Shown here piece after piece: positions 41,901 to 54,200 of a DNA stretch of 64,000 nt. The translations under genes were made by a program, and so were the position numbers. Source of the DNA: Onchidella celtica (lineage: Eukaryota > Mollusca > Gastropoda > Systellommatophora > Onchidiidae). Within the stretch, counting starts at the first letter, position 1. Every line of letters starts with the position of its first letter. The notes beneath the pieces were generated by a model. The model was not told the origin of the DNA, ran no database searches, and worked only from the letters and a program-made list of their open reading frames with translations. The DNA lies in contig OZ007573.1 in the NCBI GenBank assembly GCA_963931925.1, forward strand, positions 43,716,624-43,780,623. The letters run 5' to 3'.

Positions 41901-44270
41901 AAGTAAAAGCAAAAAACAAGGAACTAACGGTTAATGGGGACGGAGCAAAACGTACGAGCCTTAGAAGGAAAACAAAGGCGGATAATTATAAGACAAGGAC
42001 ATTGGCGGGGAGGAAGGAAGTAAAATAAAGCCAAACAACACGATGACTTGATATTCGGTCGTTTCTCGAGCCACCAGCTTTTCAAAGACACGCTCAGTGG
42101 ATCGCCGTGTTATGGAAAAAGGTCGTATTTGCCAATCTAGGTATTATTCACTTCCTAACGTTATTCTTAAAACAAAATGTGCTATCATCTTGCTGCTGGG
42201 TTATAATGGTGTACAAGTTGTAACATGTACATGTAATTTTATTCGGTTATTATAAAGTTTTAATGGAAAATGAAGAAAAAGAAAAAAGCGAACATTGTTT
42301 CTGTATGTGTAATGTAAGTGTGTGCACGTGCGCCTTCTGTAGGATAGTTGTTTTTTTTTACATCCAGGAATATTTACCATATTATTGAATACGACATTTT
42401 GCCGATTTTGAGACATTGTCATGAAAGTAGTTCTCTCACTCCTAATTTCATTATGTTAATGTGTCATTCCAATCGGTTAAAAACATTTCGAGATATGCAT
42501 TTGTGATGTCATGTTGTAGCGTTTTGGCCCTTTTGCCGACCGAACTTCAAACCTCATTTTTTCGAAAAGGCAAAAATGCACACACAACAATATGGCAAAT
42601 ACCCGACGATATCAGGTGTCTTCCCGTTACAAGACAACGAAAGCCAAAGCTCTTTGATGACGAAGAGGGGTCTAGAGTGTGGAAAGGTTTGGCATGGAAT
42701 TATATGGGGTCTACGGATGGTGAAAGCAAGGGTCAAGAAGAGGCTGGAGTGCAACAGACAAAAATGAAGTCAGAATTGTGGCGGACAAAATTTCACGAAG
42801 AAGCATAATGAGAAGTATAGAAAGTCAAGGAATAAAGAAAAGGGCAAAGAGAGCTGAAGAAACAGACCTTTTCTTGAGATAGTCCTCAAGATCAGCACAC
42901 ATCCTCTTGCCATCTTTGTTGCGTTTGACCAAAGCATCGTAGCCCGCTGTGCTGGTCAGGTCTTCACCCTGTTAAAAAGTGCAGTAATACGCATGGAGTG
43001 AGTTGGTGCATAAGGTATGATGAAGAAAGGAATGAAATAATTAATTATTCAACCTCGTAAAAAACGCACGAACGTCTTTTAACCTTTAAGCTGGGTTTCC
43101 ATGTGCACGGAAACGGAAACGGCACAAACCCTTCAAATAGTGAAATGGAGAGGATCTTTTCAAGCCATTTCTGTTTCCGCACACATGAAAATATAACTTT
43201 AGGATTTTTGCCACTTTAAAACAGACGTTCTGTGAGTCTCAAACTGGGTTCTAATGTACACGGAAACGGCAACGGAAACGTCTAAGAGTCTTCGAGTAGT
43301 GAAATAGAAAGAATGTTTCCGCACGCCGTTTCCGTACACATGGAAACACTCTTTCATTTTACTAAATGAGGGTTTCTTTGCCGTTTCCGTTTCCGTAGTC
43401 ATGAGAACCCAGCTTCAGGCTACATTCTTGCTAAAATAATTATACCACTGTCAAAACGTTACAGGTTCTGAGGGCCTCCAATACAGAGTGGGATGGCTTC
43501 GAGAAGCTTTATGAAAACCTGTTCCCATGAAACGTGTTTTTCTGCGCGTTTTTGACGAGGCTTTTTTTTTGTTTTGTTTCTTTTGAGCATTCGCTTACAT
43601 GGGAACCCCCATAATAAACATAGAAGAAGCGATTTTTAGAAAATACGCAAGGCGTTCACTGAGTGAAGAAGCCGCGCAGAAAAAGTACTGAAATCACGCC
43701 TCTTAGGAGCACATTTTGGAATGGTGGAACTCGCATTTAGATGTAGAAATTGGAGTGTGGTTTCGCACCAGGCCCTCTGTGAGCTTCTGATAACACCGAC
43801 ATTTGAAAATGACTCTTAATATTAATATACACATGGAAAGCAAAAAAAAAAAAAAAAACAGCAACAGCAACAACTCTACAAAAACCAGTAGTTTTGTTGT
43901 TGTTTTTTGCTTCCCATGTTTACATCAACATAACCAACAACAAAACTACTGATTTCTGTAAAATTGTTGTTGTTGCTGTGGTTGTTGTTGTTTAAATCCA
44001 AAATGTGAAGGAATTGACCACCTCATCCAGCAAAGAAATGGTAAAAAGTGAGCCATGTGTGAGGCACAATGTCAATAAGAAACCTCTTCCAGTGATCGAT
44101 TCTAGAAATTACATGTGCGTGTTTTGGTTTGTTTTTCACCGGTATTGAAAGGTCCAGTAAACGCATCCTAAAGGCAAGCAAATAAAAAAAACAAACAGAT
44201 AACTCTTAAATTTCGAAGAAAACGGTCTTCTACTCACCCAAAAGGAGTCTGCATACCGGTTCTGGGGCAT
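33475..44270 (-). CDS. F-BAR protein of the PSTPIP1/2 family, SH3-less (11 exons)
   Basis: Membrane-curvature and actin-regulatory adaptor. Exons, high to low: 44270-44238, 42968-42868, 41606-41532, 41089-40948, 39873-39811, 37603-37502, 36987-36942, 36642-36563, 35776-35678, 34585-34489, 33668-33475. Phases all match; 343 residues (PSTPIP2 is about 334). N-terminus '[17 protein letters not shown]' and '[20 protein letters not shown]' match the PSTPIP FCH start. Further on are '[11 protein letters not shown]' and '[13 protein letters not shown]' of the F-BAR coiled coil, then '[19 protein letters not shown]'. Trp232 falls where PSTPIP1 has the Trp232 reported as important for PTP-PEST binding. 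After 'GTGEDRP' a 64-residue Ser/Asn-rich tail with 'NHYATV', a basic 'KKKK' and a C-terminal 'NPYVSS' replaces any SH3 domain, as in PSTPIP2. Intron 6 uses a GC donor (AAG|GCAAGT). Whether another 3' exon set encodes SH3 is not excluded. Confidence 0.93.
34918..35172. repeat. (GGAT)n microsatellite in F-BAR intron 9
   Basis: Nearly pure GGAT units, about 60 copies, with GGGT and GAAT variants at the left. All long frames over it ('HPSIHPSI', 'WMDGWMDG') are spurious. Confidence 0.95.
36026..36146 (-). mobile_element. Fragment of the SINE seen at 16480-16740
   Basis: 'GGTAAGAAACTCCTCAGGTG' then 'GAGCAAG', 'GATCTTCAGAGG', 'CATTAGATGTTTCGGCCTT' and 'TCTAGAACCCCGGCC' align with the complement of 16605-16726 at about 80-85% by eye. 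It lies in F-BAR intron 8. The tRNA-like head is not seen here. Confidence 0.65.
38518..38768. mobile_element. MITE with ~30-bp terminal inverted repeats (F-BAR intron 5)
   Basis: Left CGATGGTGTCGGGCGCAAAC then CGGCTAAGTC; the complement of the right end is the same with two changes (CAGCCAAGTC). No ORF. The first 12 bases (TGGTGTCGGGCG) recur as an isolated match at about 46640. Confidence 0.8.
38858..38940. repeat. (CT)n microsatellite in F-BAR intron 5
   Basis: CT dinucleotide run with a few CG and TT interruptions, followed by a C-run. Confidence 0.9.
39210..39320. repeat. (ATCC)n microsatellite in F-BAR intron 5
   Basis: ATCC tetramers with ATTC and GTCC variants. Confidence 0.9.
39435..39655. 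repeat. ~36-bp minisatellite, about 6 copies, F-BAR intron 5
   Basis: Unit 'CTATCATTTCTATCTAACCA' plus 'CACCCTCTTCCAATTG', with small changes between copies. It lies 155 bp downstream (minus-strand sense) of exon 5. Confidence 0.9.
40230..40965. repeat. Degenerate ~50-bp array derived from the exon 4 donor junction
   Basis: On the plus strand, 'AACCTACCRYTTTCCTC' recurs at about 40378 ('CAACCTACCATTTTCCTCAG'), 40504 ('CAATCTACCACTTTCCTAGG'), 40546, 40590, 40638 and 40700, with 'TAGTCACAC' and 'CTCAACTTCGCC' between. The last unit (about 40920-40965) is the real exon 4/intron 4 boundary, 'TTAACCTACCGCTTTCCTCC'. In transcript sense each unit carries an AAAGYG|GTAGGTT-like donor. Units are diverged and spacing is about 44-70 bp. 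Confidence 0.7.
43088..43202. mobile_element. Palindromic MITE family 'AAGCTGGGTTTYCATGTG', copy 2
   Basis: Starts AAGCTGGGTTTCCATGTGCA and 'CGGAAACGGAAACGGC'; ends 'CCGCACACATGAAAATATAA'. Lies in F-BAR intron 1. Confidence 0.65.
43241..43416. mobile_element. Palindromic MITE family 'AAGCTGGGTTTYCATGTG', copy 3
   Basis: Starts AAACTGGGTTCTAATGTACA and ends GTCATGAGAACCCAGCTT. It contains several CGGAAACGG or CCGTTTCCG words on both arms and an internal partial repeat, so it can fold almost end to end. Confidence 0.7.
43521..43690. repeat. Imperfect inverted repeat in F-BAR intron 1
   Basis: 'GTTCCCATG' near 43521 pairs with 'CATGGGAAC' near 43600. 'TTTTTCTGCGCG' near 43538 pairs with 'CGCGCAGAAAAA' near 43674. 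It may be one or two hairpin elements. Confidence 0.45.
43830..43995. repeat. Inverted repeat built on (CAA)n/(GTT)n
   Basis: 'CACATGGAAAGCAAAAAA' is mirrored by 'TTTTTTGCTTCCCATGT'. 'CAACAACTCTAC..AAACCAGTAGTTTTGTTGTTG' is mirrored by the following block. A three-part foldback is likely. Confidence 0.6.
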
Positions 44271-46084
44271 GTTCTCACAAGCTGGCATTGACTATAAACG
44301 CTGTCGAATTACCTCCACACACTGTTCCAATAGGATGTGAATTTCACTAGTTCAACAGTCACTTGCGATCCTAGGCCTTCAATATGCCCCCAAGATAAAG
44401 GTCAGTTCTACTGCCTCGTAATCACAAATCAGGCCACAACCAGACAGATGAAATGCAATTTCCAGAGGTCAGACAAACGTTATGATATCCGCAAATTTCA
44501 AATTCCCAGTTTGTCAGTAATTACAAATACGATGACTCACAGTGTTCAATACTTGATTCAGTGAATTCCAGACCAATTTCAGTGTTTTTTCCGCACGAAT
44601 TTCACTGATTTTTTCATAAAAATTTGACTACTTCCTTTTCAAAGGTTGGTTTTGCCAAGTGATACTGCCACCCGCACCAAATGCCACTATCAATACTGTG
44701 ATATAGCCGAGCAAGCTGTGAAAGGCAGTTAATCTTTGCACTATGGCTGATAGCCTGAGTAAAGTACGGCCAAAGAACGTTATGGTGCACTAAATATTGT
44801 CAACAACAGGAAAACTAGACCAAAAAACAAAAATACTAAGCACAAAAAAAAAATGATAGGTGGCCTTAGCAGGCCAAATTCTAATCGAAATGAACAAGCT
44901 CTCTGAGTTTTAATGTGCTGAGAAAAATATCGTGTATTTCACTTCCTGACAGTTTTAGCCCTGAACAGCGGTTTGCACGCCTCGTGACTCTCAATCAGAG
45001 CCACTAGAAGACTGTCACTATTCCGCCGACCTGGTGTCGTGTAATAAGGATGTCCGATGATACAGATCTACAGGGATGGCATTGGTTTCCTTTAACACTT
45101 CAGAGCTGAATGACATAAGTGTCTTTCAATCCCCAGTCTTCATTCAGTCTGAAATAGAAATAAAGATTCTGCACAATTAAAGCAGATTCGCTTGTAATTG
45201 AATGTTTGATCCAAATTCTAATGTCTTATAATGTATTTACTTGCAAATATAGTGTCCAGTACTAGTATACTTACGCTGTATGCTCTAATTACATACAAAG
45301 ATTAATTCTAAACCATACCGGTATCATTATTACTATCGTTTTCGCGGAAAAGAGCGCTTATATTATCTGCAATGTCTCTGAAATGGTGTTTTTGATGAAT
45401 TTCAATTCATGGCGTAACCACCCTTTATCTCATTAGATCCAGCATTTTCAGTAACCCAAAGTGGTTCTCCTAACATTTATAGCAAAAAACATGATTGTAT
45501 ATATTGCGCAAGGTTTCCGACCATCTGAAGGCTTGACCCCCCCCCCCCCCCCGACAATGAGTAGCTTACTCGAAATGACCGTTTACTGAAATGACAGATC
45601 ACAAGCAAATAATTCTGCCTCACCATCGGGAGTCATTTTACTTCCCTGTTCTGGACTGTAGTTATTATGTGGTGTTTCATGGGCTACAGAATGACCTACT
45701 TTGATTCTCGTCCAGAGAGCAGACATCGATCTTTGCACTCTTAAGAAGTAAAATATTCGATCTGACGTTATCTGTGAATAGTATGGAGTAATTAATGTTT
45801 GCTGGCTTGTTCAAAAGGAAGTGATATTTAACGTGTTCTTCAAAATCAAACAGGTGTGTAAAGCTTGTTAAACCATGCTTCGCCCCCACTACTATTTATT
45901 CTGTCTCCGCTTTCCACGAAAATTGAGACACGGCCTAAGTATTCCGTTACACAGTGTATTGGATCACTTCTAAAGAAATCGTAAAGGTGTCTCCCCTCAG
46001 GGAGTAGACAGGCTGCTCCAATACTTTGTAAAGCTTGGAAAAGCGCTCAGTTCATCATAGATTTCCTTTTTATTTTATGGTTGA
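44271..46084. other. Upstream of the F-BAR gene, no gene recognised
   Basis: The 5'-UTR and promoter of the minus-strand F-BAR gene must begin here, but no TATA box or clear noncoding exon can be assigned. A C-run lies at 45538-45552. Confidence 0.4.
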
Positions 46085-46470
46085 AAGAGTAAATGTAGCG
46101 TTAGAGACAACATTGGGTTTAGTGTTATTGATAAGGACAGGGTTGGGAATAAGATTAGGTTTAGTGTTTGGGATGAGGATTGGGTTGGAGATAAGATTAG
46201 GTTTAGGGTTGGAGATAAGGGCAGGGTTGGGGATAAACTTAATTTAGTGTTAGGGATGAGGACAAGATTGGGGATAAGATTAAGTTTAGTGTTAGGGATG
46301 AGGACAGGGTTACAAAATTTAATAAGATAGGATTTACTGTTAGAGATAAGGACCGGGTTGGGGATAAGATTAAGTTTAGTGCTAGGGATAAGGACGGGGT
46401 TAAAAATAAGATAAGATTTAGTATTAGGGATAAGGACAGAGTTAAGGATATGTTTAGGCTAAGGAATAGA
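46085..46470. repeat. Degenerate minisatellite of 'GGGATAAGATTAGGTTTAGT' type
   Basis: Words such as GTTGGGGATAAGATTA, GTTTAGTGTTAGGGATGAGG and ACAGGGTT alternate about 8-10 times with a ~36-60-bp spacing. TTAGGG occurs, but never as a tandem hexamer array. Confidence 0.8.
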
Positions 46471-46811
46471 TTGGTTCTGGCTAGGTGGTTAGGACGTGCG
46501 GAACTCTTTCCTAGAGTTTAATGACAAAGCTTGATAAGCGATTTACTGTGATCTGGGTGGAGAAAGAACAAAGTGGTACGTAGATGACGCATGGCTTTTC
46601 CAGAACAGGAATATAATAATATATATGGAATATATATTATGGTGTCGGGCGAAGGGGAAGGGCAGAGCGTTGGCCACAACACTACAAAATATTCAACACG
46701 TAGGCGGGAACGGCGACAAATGAGGTATGTTATTGTAGTAATCCAATGTAATCTCGCACCCTGCTGTTCCTTTAAGAACAAAAAAATTACCTCTCGTTGC
46801 ACAGGTTTAAA

Positions 46812-46944
46812 TACTACTACCACTAGGCTACTACTACTGCTACTACTACTACTACTACTACTGCTACTACTACTACTACTGCTACTACTACTACTACTGC
46901 TACTACTACTACTACCACTAGTACTACTATCACTACTACTACTT

Positions 46945-47010
<66 letters not shown>

Positions 47011-47056
47011 CACTAGTACTACTACCACTACTACTACTTCTACTACTACTGCTACA

Positions 47057-47091
<35 letters not shown>

Positions 47092-47212
47092 TACTACTGC
47101 TACTACTACTACTACCACTACTACTACTACTACCACTAGTACTACTACCACTACTACTACTTCTACTACTACGGCTGCTACTACTACTACTACTGCTACT
47201 ACTACAACTTAT
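46812..47212. repeat. (ACT)n trinucleotide array, about 400 bp
   Basis: ACT units with interspersed GCT, TCT, CCACTAGT and GCTGCT variants. The poly-Leu, poly-Ser and poly-Val frames over it are artefacts. It directly precedes the truncated LINE. Confidence 0.95.
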
Positions 47213-47282
47213 AATAATAATAATGCAGTAATAATAATGATTATAATAATAATACATATTAACAGACCATTATAATGATACA

Positions 47283-48290
47283 ATAAGCACAAAGAAGACG
47301 GAAGTGCTCCATCAGCCTACTCCAGACGACAAGTATCCTGTGACCCCAAGTATCAAAGTCCATGACAGTCTTCTGAAGGTGTCGGAGAACTTCACCTATC
47401 TTGGCAGTACACTGTCTTCCGCGGCTCGTGTTGATACTGAAATTCTCTCAAGAATCAGCAAAGCCAGCTCTGCATTTGGCAGGCTTCGAAAGAGAGTATG
47501 GGATGTTGCCGGCATTCGCACAGACACTAAGCTGAAAGTGTACAATGCTGTGGTCCTTCCCACCCTACTCTATGGGGCTGAAACCTGGACAGTGTACCAA
47601 TCGCGTGCCAGAAAGCTAAATCACTTTCATCTGGCCTGCCTTAGAAAGATCCTAAGGATCAAATGGCAGGATAAAATTCCAGACACTGAGGTCCTCAATC
47701 GTGCCAAGGAATTGAGCATCTTCTGCCACCTGAAAAAAATTCAGCTACGTTGGGCAGGACATGTTGTCAGAATGCCCGACTCCAGACTCCCTAAGCAAAT
47801 CTTCTTCTCTGAGCTCTCCAATGGAACGAGGAATGTTGGGGCCCCAAAGAGACGTTACAAAGACACTCTCAAGCAATCACTGAAGGCCTTTGCCATTGAT
47901 GTGAGTGAGTGGGAAAAGCTCTCGCTTGATCGTGCAAATTGGAGGGCGGCCCTTACCAGAGGCAGCAAAGCATGGGAAGCTGACAGAGTCCAGCAGGCTA
48001 TCAAAAAAAGAGAACGGCGCAAGAAAAGGCCCAGTGGTACTGAACCAACGGAGCACTCTTGTCATTTATGCGGAAGGGTCTGTAGGGCAAAAATAGGACT
48101 TATCAGTCACATGAGAAGCCATAAGTCATGAAAGAACAGTCTTTCCATTCTGTCCTCTGTGTCCTTTAGTTCTCTTTATTGTCCATGTGTTGAAATTCTC
48201 AACAATTTCTGTTCTTTATTCCTCTGGTGTTGTTAAGGTCATCATCATACCTGATGGACGAACTATTATTATTATTATTATTATAATGAT
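47283..48290 (+). mobile_element. 5'-truncated LINE with intact ORF2 C-terminus
   Basis: An open frame from about 47283 to 48131 reads 'ISTKKTEVLHQPTP', 'FTYLGSTLS', 'YNAVVLPTLLYGAETWT', 'FHLACLRKILRIKWQDKIPD', 'IQLRWAGHVVRMPDSRLPK', 'GAPKRRYKDTLK', 'DRANWRAAL' and a final 'CHLCGRVCRAKIGLISHMRSH' finger. This is the segment after the RT catalytic core in a large class of animal LINE proteins, often annotated as endonuclease-reverse transcriptase or craniofacial development protein 2-like. The first part of ORF2, including the YADD-type site, is missing. The 3'-UTR ends in 'GATGGACGAACTATTATTAT', an (ATT)n tail at 48265-48288. About 275 codons without a stop suggest a recent insertion. Confidence 0.85.
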
Positions 48291-51200
48291 AAATCACCGG
48301 ACATGACTTGCATCTAAAAACAGACCGCAAAACATCAGTATAGATCGGAGAGATATTATTACGTAAAAGACAAGTATTATCATCCTGGTACAGTTAAAAA
48401 GCATACTGTGGAAACGAAACACTTGAAACCCACTTCAACTGCCATGTTATGGCACAGTGAAACCACCTAGCCGTAATGTTAAAACACAGTGTCACTGACG
48501 TTATATGACACTCCGCCACACTGAAAATATGAACCTTGACCTACTGATACGTCATGCCCTATGACACTGTTTATGAGAAAGTTGCTACTCACCGTTTTGT
48601 CATCTTAATTTGAGCATGCAAAATGTATGTCACTGCCGGTGACCGTTTCGGGTAAATCAGCTACGAACTAGCAACGCTTTGGTGTGGTTTAACTGCGGTG
48701 AGGGGAAATAAAAAAAGCCGCGTCCTTCTACCATCAGAAAACCCTCACATTCCTTTGACCTTCGACAATTTTCCGGTCGACGGTTCATCAGAAAAGTCAC
48801 AAAAGAGTGCATTTCAAACTTGAACGCTTGACTAGTTCTAAACTGAAGCAAATGGCCGTTTTGCAAGTAGGCTGCTAGTAATCTGCTGCTTTGATGCGCC
48901 TTTTAACACGACTGATTCATTCAGGCGCCTTGTTTACAATAATCTGAGGTACTTACGTCCTGCAAAGACATATTGTAATACAGAGACTATCTTAGAATTA
49001 AAAAAATAATATCGTATATTGAGAAACTGAATAGTTTACAACGCTGGCATAAAAATCCCCCAACTTTGAGTGAGTCAGTCAGAATGTACATTTTTTACAA
49101 ACATGTATACGAAATCTCACCTTTGAGATTTTTAAGTATCACTTCACACTTGCAAAACTTAAGCTTCTATACAAAGTGCACCACCGCGTCATGCACAGCG
49201 TGTAGACCTAACTAAATGAAACTTATTTTAGCTTAAATAAACACGCGTATATGAGAGCAGGGGTTCTCAGGATACCGGTCATAACGGGGCCCAAAGAGTG
49301 CAATAATCATCCAGCATCTTTAACATCACAAGATATGAGCACCCCTGTAACATTATGCAAACTGACGGATCGAGTACGGGACGTTCGCAGTGCAATGTAC
49401 TTTCGTAAAAAACAACGAATGCGCTTTCATAAAGACAATGAATGTACATGTACTTTCATGAAAACAACGAATGCACTTCCATAAAAACAACTAACGTACT
49501 TTAATAAAAACAACGGATGTACTTTCATATTAACAATGAAACATCTTCTGCAGCATCTTAACCCTGCCTCATTCCCCAAATGTAAAACTCAGGTTACTAA
49601 AGGTGGGAAATGCTATTATTAATATTAAAGTCCCCCCTGAAAACACCATCATGAACTACCTTTTCTCAGGACTAATTCGCCCCTTGATAAATCCGTACAT
49701 CCAATATTTGGAATGTCTTTCCAAACCATTTTGAATTAATTGCAAGAATACGCAGGGAGATTGCTTCATAATCTTATGTGTTACAGTCGGTAACAGGAGA
49801 GTTGCATTTATTCTCGGAGATTTTTGCTTTTGTTTCGCTAAACGGAAAAAAAAACCTACCTGAGCGGAAAGGGAGGGGGGGGGGGTGATAAAAATATTTA
49901 TAATTATATTCTAAATGCAGAAACAGATGAAAAGCATATATTTTCAAACACTTCTGTCATAAAAGTCTTCATTGGTGACACTATTCGTGTAAACACTGAT
50001 AACAGGAGGGAGATATAATATTTCTTTCGCAGGTTTTGTTTTCCTCACTATTTTTGTACAAGTCTCCTACTTTTAATGGAGTGCCTCCTACTGAGCTGCC
50101 GTCTACATCCCTTTGAATAGGAAACACGGAGTGGCTTTGAAAAAAGCCCTTCAGGGTATAATATTATCACAGTTAACAATTTAGTGTCATTTATTTACCC
50201 TCTTTGGGGTCCTTTTTGTCTCGGGGAGGGGGGGGGGCGCAGTGGTAACCTGCTACGTGGAACAGGTACAAGGGTCTTGCTCTGTGAAGCATGACATGCC
50301 TGCTTAAATGTTGCAATGCTCGTGATTTTTCCCAAGAGGAACAGTTTTCAGATTCATCGCGACTCACAAGTATGTTAACTCCCCTCTTTCCTTCTCAAGT
50401 ATGTTCACACCCTTCCGATTCTGTCATCAGTTAAGGCAAGGGGGGGGGGGGGGAGAGAGAGAGAGAAAGAGCAACAGGGTGACTGGGGGCAAGCGAGAGA
50501 GAAAGAGAAGCAAAATGATTGAGGGCAAGAATGAGAGAGCAAGAAAGCGAGAGAGAAAGAGAGGAAATGCGACAAATTGGGCAGAAAATGAGTGAGTGTG
50601 CCCCGTGCTGACTACGAATTTGTTTTAATTTTAAGGGGGGGGGGGGAGGGAGAGACAGAGTGGAGGGCTGTCTCACAATGAGCAAGACTAGAACGCAGTA
50701 AAATTTCACATTTGTTTTTCTAGAAAGTACAGTGTACTGTCGCCCTGTGGGGCACATCGAATTGTCTGTCCAAGTCTATAGCAATACTAAACGTGCTGGG
50801 GCTTTCAGCTGCCAAAAGACGAGAACCCTTCACAAATACCGCAGGAAACGGGAAAACGGAGAGTTGGGGGGGGGGTGGATTTTGCTTTTCCTCTCCCGTC
50901 AGTGGCGGTACTTGAAACTTATACATTTACGATTTTCATTTTCACACTTGGCAAATTGTGAAGGCAAACGACCACTGGGTATATTGGCTTGAACAAAAAC
51001 GCGCAACTGCACTGGTTTCGCCGCAAGACAAAGGTGTTGCTTCACAGCATGATGTCAATGACACATTTTTACTCTGTTTTGTTTCCTTGTTAAGTGATGA
51101 TTGTTTTCAGTTAATCCCGTTGTACACTGCTCAAAGACAAAGCCGTAACCAGGAAAACAATTATTGTTAGCCTATTACTAGCCCCCCAGCATAGATGCCA

Positions 51201-54200
51201 TGCTTTGTAGATGTGACCAAGCAAACTCAGCGAGGATTAAATCTTATGAACATAATTATCTGTCCATCCATCGTTCAATTAGTGTACGCGGTGGAATTTA
51301 AAAAAAAAAAAAGTGTTAAAAATACTTACATTTTTCTGTCACTGTAATTACTGTTTCGAAATTTTAACCAGTGTGCACTTGGTTATTTATGTAAGTGTCA
51401 GTGTGGGCATGACTTTTGGACAAAAAACGTAATACTGTTCGTTTTTCAGCTGTATAGACTGTGGATTAACAAAACGCCCGTGTTTCTCCTACTTTTCTCT
51501 TAGTGAACAAACATGGCTTACCCCATGCGGTTGCAACCTGCTTGTTCGGTCAAACAAATGCTGTCCCAGTTTATCAATATAATGAAGATGACTTTGTTTA
51601 CTGAAACTTTCTGTTTTGCTATAACCAAGTGAATACTTTTTTTTTCCTTGAAGAAATGCCGGATCCGTTAGTCTGCTGTCATTGGGTGTATTGTTGTTGT
51701 TATTGTTGCTGTTGTTGTTGTTGTTGTTGTTGTCGACGTTTTTTTCGTCCAGACGCATGTGTTCGACAGTGAGCTACAGCGTGGTTTACACAAAACATCT
51801 GACTTTTACTGAGAAGCGATCCACAACTCACTCTGTGGATGAATTAATAAGTATTTTATGTGGTTATTAGTAAAGCTAGGCAAGATATTATTATTATTTT
51901 TTTAACCTAAGTCTACAATGGAACAGCCATAAACCCTGGCAATGATAAAGTCTCAGAGGTCGATTTTGTGTGTGTGTATGTGTGAGCGTGTGTGCTTAAA
52001 TAAATACAAAAAGAAGATGGGGATGAAGAAGACATCACTGACTGTCCCCAGCTGTTCCAGCGCAAATGTGCGTCGCTAAATATAGCCATGACACGCTCCC
52101 TGTACAAAGATGTCAATGTCTGCGTTGACAAACAGTTGCAACCCGCAACAGGACAGGCAACATCGCAGTAAGAGATGCATCTTGTAAGCTACAAGGGAGA
52201 CTGCCCTCAGCTTGTGACCGCACAGAAAAAGACAGCGCCATTTCACTATATTCTGGAGGAAAAAAAATCTGTACGGTGTATTGACATAGTCAGACGTTCT
52301 AGCGTGTCGTACATATAGACTTCTCAAGTTGAGGACAGCGAAGAGAAGGAAATGTTAACAAGTAACATGAACGAACCATGGAAATAAGTAAAGAATTCAA
52401 ATTTGGATACTGTCCCAAACAAACGAAGAATCGAAATATAGTTCAGTGCATTCCTTACGGAAAGATATTCTTAAAGATTTTCCTTAATATGCCCACTGCA
52501 CAGCACGCTTGAATAGATTTTGTTAGTTGGCTTAGAAAATATAATAAGCGCCAGTCCCGCTTTCATTCATCATTGGCAATTTATTTTACCTAAAGGATGT
52601 GCAGTGCTTTCAAACACTGCATAGAAAGAGAAACTGTAGATCTACCTTGAATATAACCAATTCCATTACACCAGCTGGTGCGACACGTAGTTTTCGGCTA
52701 TCGATTCTCTGACCTGTCTTTTCATCATGCCATAGCTTACAGTACACGCAATACCCCGGATCTAAGGGGTTGCTATACAAACATCTACATGATTGTATCA
52801 CCGTGCTCTTAGCAGTTCTTCGGTCCCCATATATATGTGTGCCAAGTGGCAGACCTTATCCCTCGATGACATAAACGGAAAATGGAAACTTTTTTTGTCC
52901 CGTTGCTTCACTCTTTATCTCTAATCCCAGTACTTGGTTTTGGAAAGGTGGATCGAGCTTAAGTAATGTGAAGAGTTTCATAAATCCATCACTATGAGCT
53001 CCCAACCTGCAAATTCCGCTCCATGCCTTTTTTTTTTCATCAGTTGTTCATGTTGTCTCTGTTATTGTTATTGCTCTGTGGTTTCTGTGTATGTTATGTA
53101 CACATGCCGGTAGATCAACTCCGACTGACCCACTTATGTTAACAATCTATCATCATCACTCTGTATAGTCCGTTGACCGGCTGTGTTTGTGAGGTCAAGT
53201 GGCAGTCCGCTCGCTCTAGGTGTTGATTGTTGAGGGGCAAGTCAAGTGGATACAGTTTCTGCATTGTCAGATGCAGCTATTTTCTTCCTGGAAAGGCTCT
53301 CTACAGTGTCAGCTTAAACTCTGTCTGTAGTACTTTCGCTCCACCTCACACCTCTCTCTTCGCTTCGGTTAACTTCTGTCTCCTCATGAAGGGCTGCCAT
53401 TGAAACTGAAGCCAAGTTTAGTGGTTCTTCCTTTTCTTATAAAAAAAAAAAAAAGGCAAAGATTCCCGATTTATGTTTATCAAATGTCCAAATTCTTTAA
53501 TTCTTTTTTTTTTTTAATGTTAAATTTCAACTGGACTTTCCACACTCTGAATTTTACTAATATAATTTGTACTCAAACGCGAGAGTATTTAATTTTAAGG
53601 TTTTTACACAAAGAATTGTGCCAAAACACGAGTGGCTGTGGTAGAGTAACAAATTGAATGAAGCAGGATTTTAAAGGTGTTTATGTGGAACCTTTCATAC
53701 AAGAGCCCGGGGCAAAACGGCGACTGAAATCGTCTTCAATGCGTGCACAGTGCTGTGAGGCTCTCTGGCATTGAAAATGTTGACGCAGGAAAGAGAGAAA
53801 GCATAGATTTAACCTAAACTTCCAAAGACGAACAGACTCAAAAGAAAATCAATGTGTGGCAAAACAGGCACTTTAAAATCGATAATACTTTACGTTCATA
53901 TCCACGGATCTGAATGTAAATCGTAACCGACGTCAACAGTATGACGTTTGTTTACTTACAGTAGCCGGTAGCATGTATTGGCAGGTGCTGAAATAAAATT
54001 ATAATATGTGATGCATTATCATCGTCACTCAAAATTTGGAACTGCCTAATTTCCCCTAAACTGTTACTTTCAAGTCTGAAAAGTCCAGAGCTATCAGCTA
54101 AAGTGCTTTGATATTATGGAAACCATCTCTGAAGCCTTTGCCAGTTTGCCAACCTTTGGGCTGTTGATTTTCCCTGTCCTGTCGCACTGACTCAAGTCCC

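Noticed and set aside
42461..42808. 115-residue plus-strand frame in F-BAR intron 2
   Set aside because: No family resemblance and no splice context; likely chance.
46085..46470. Telomere-like TTAGGG sequence
   Set aside because: TTAGGG occurs only singly within longer variable units, never as a tandem hexamer run.
46591..47257. Poly-Leu, poly-Ser and poly-Val frames
   Set aside because: Artefacts of the ACT trinucleotide array.
52610..52801. Minus-strand frame with 'YCVYCKLWHDEKTG' and a possible donor
   Set aside because: Could be an isolated exon, but no neighbouring exon or family was recognised, so it is not called as a gene.
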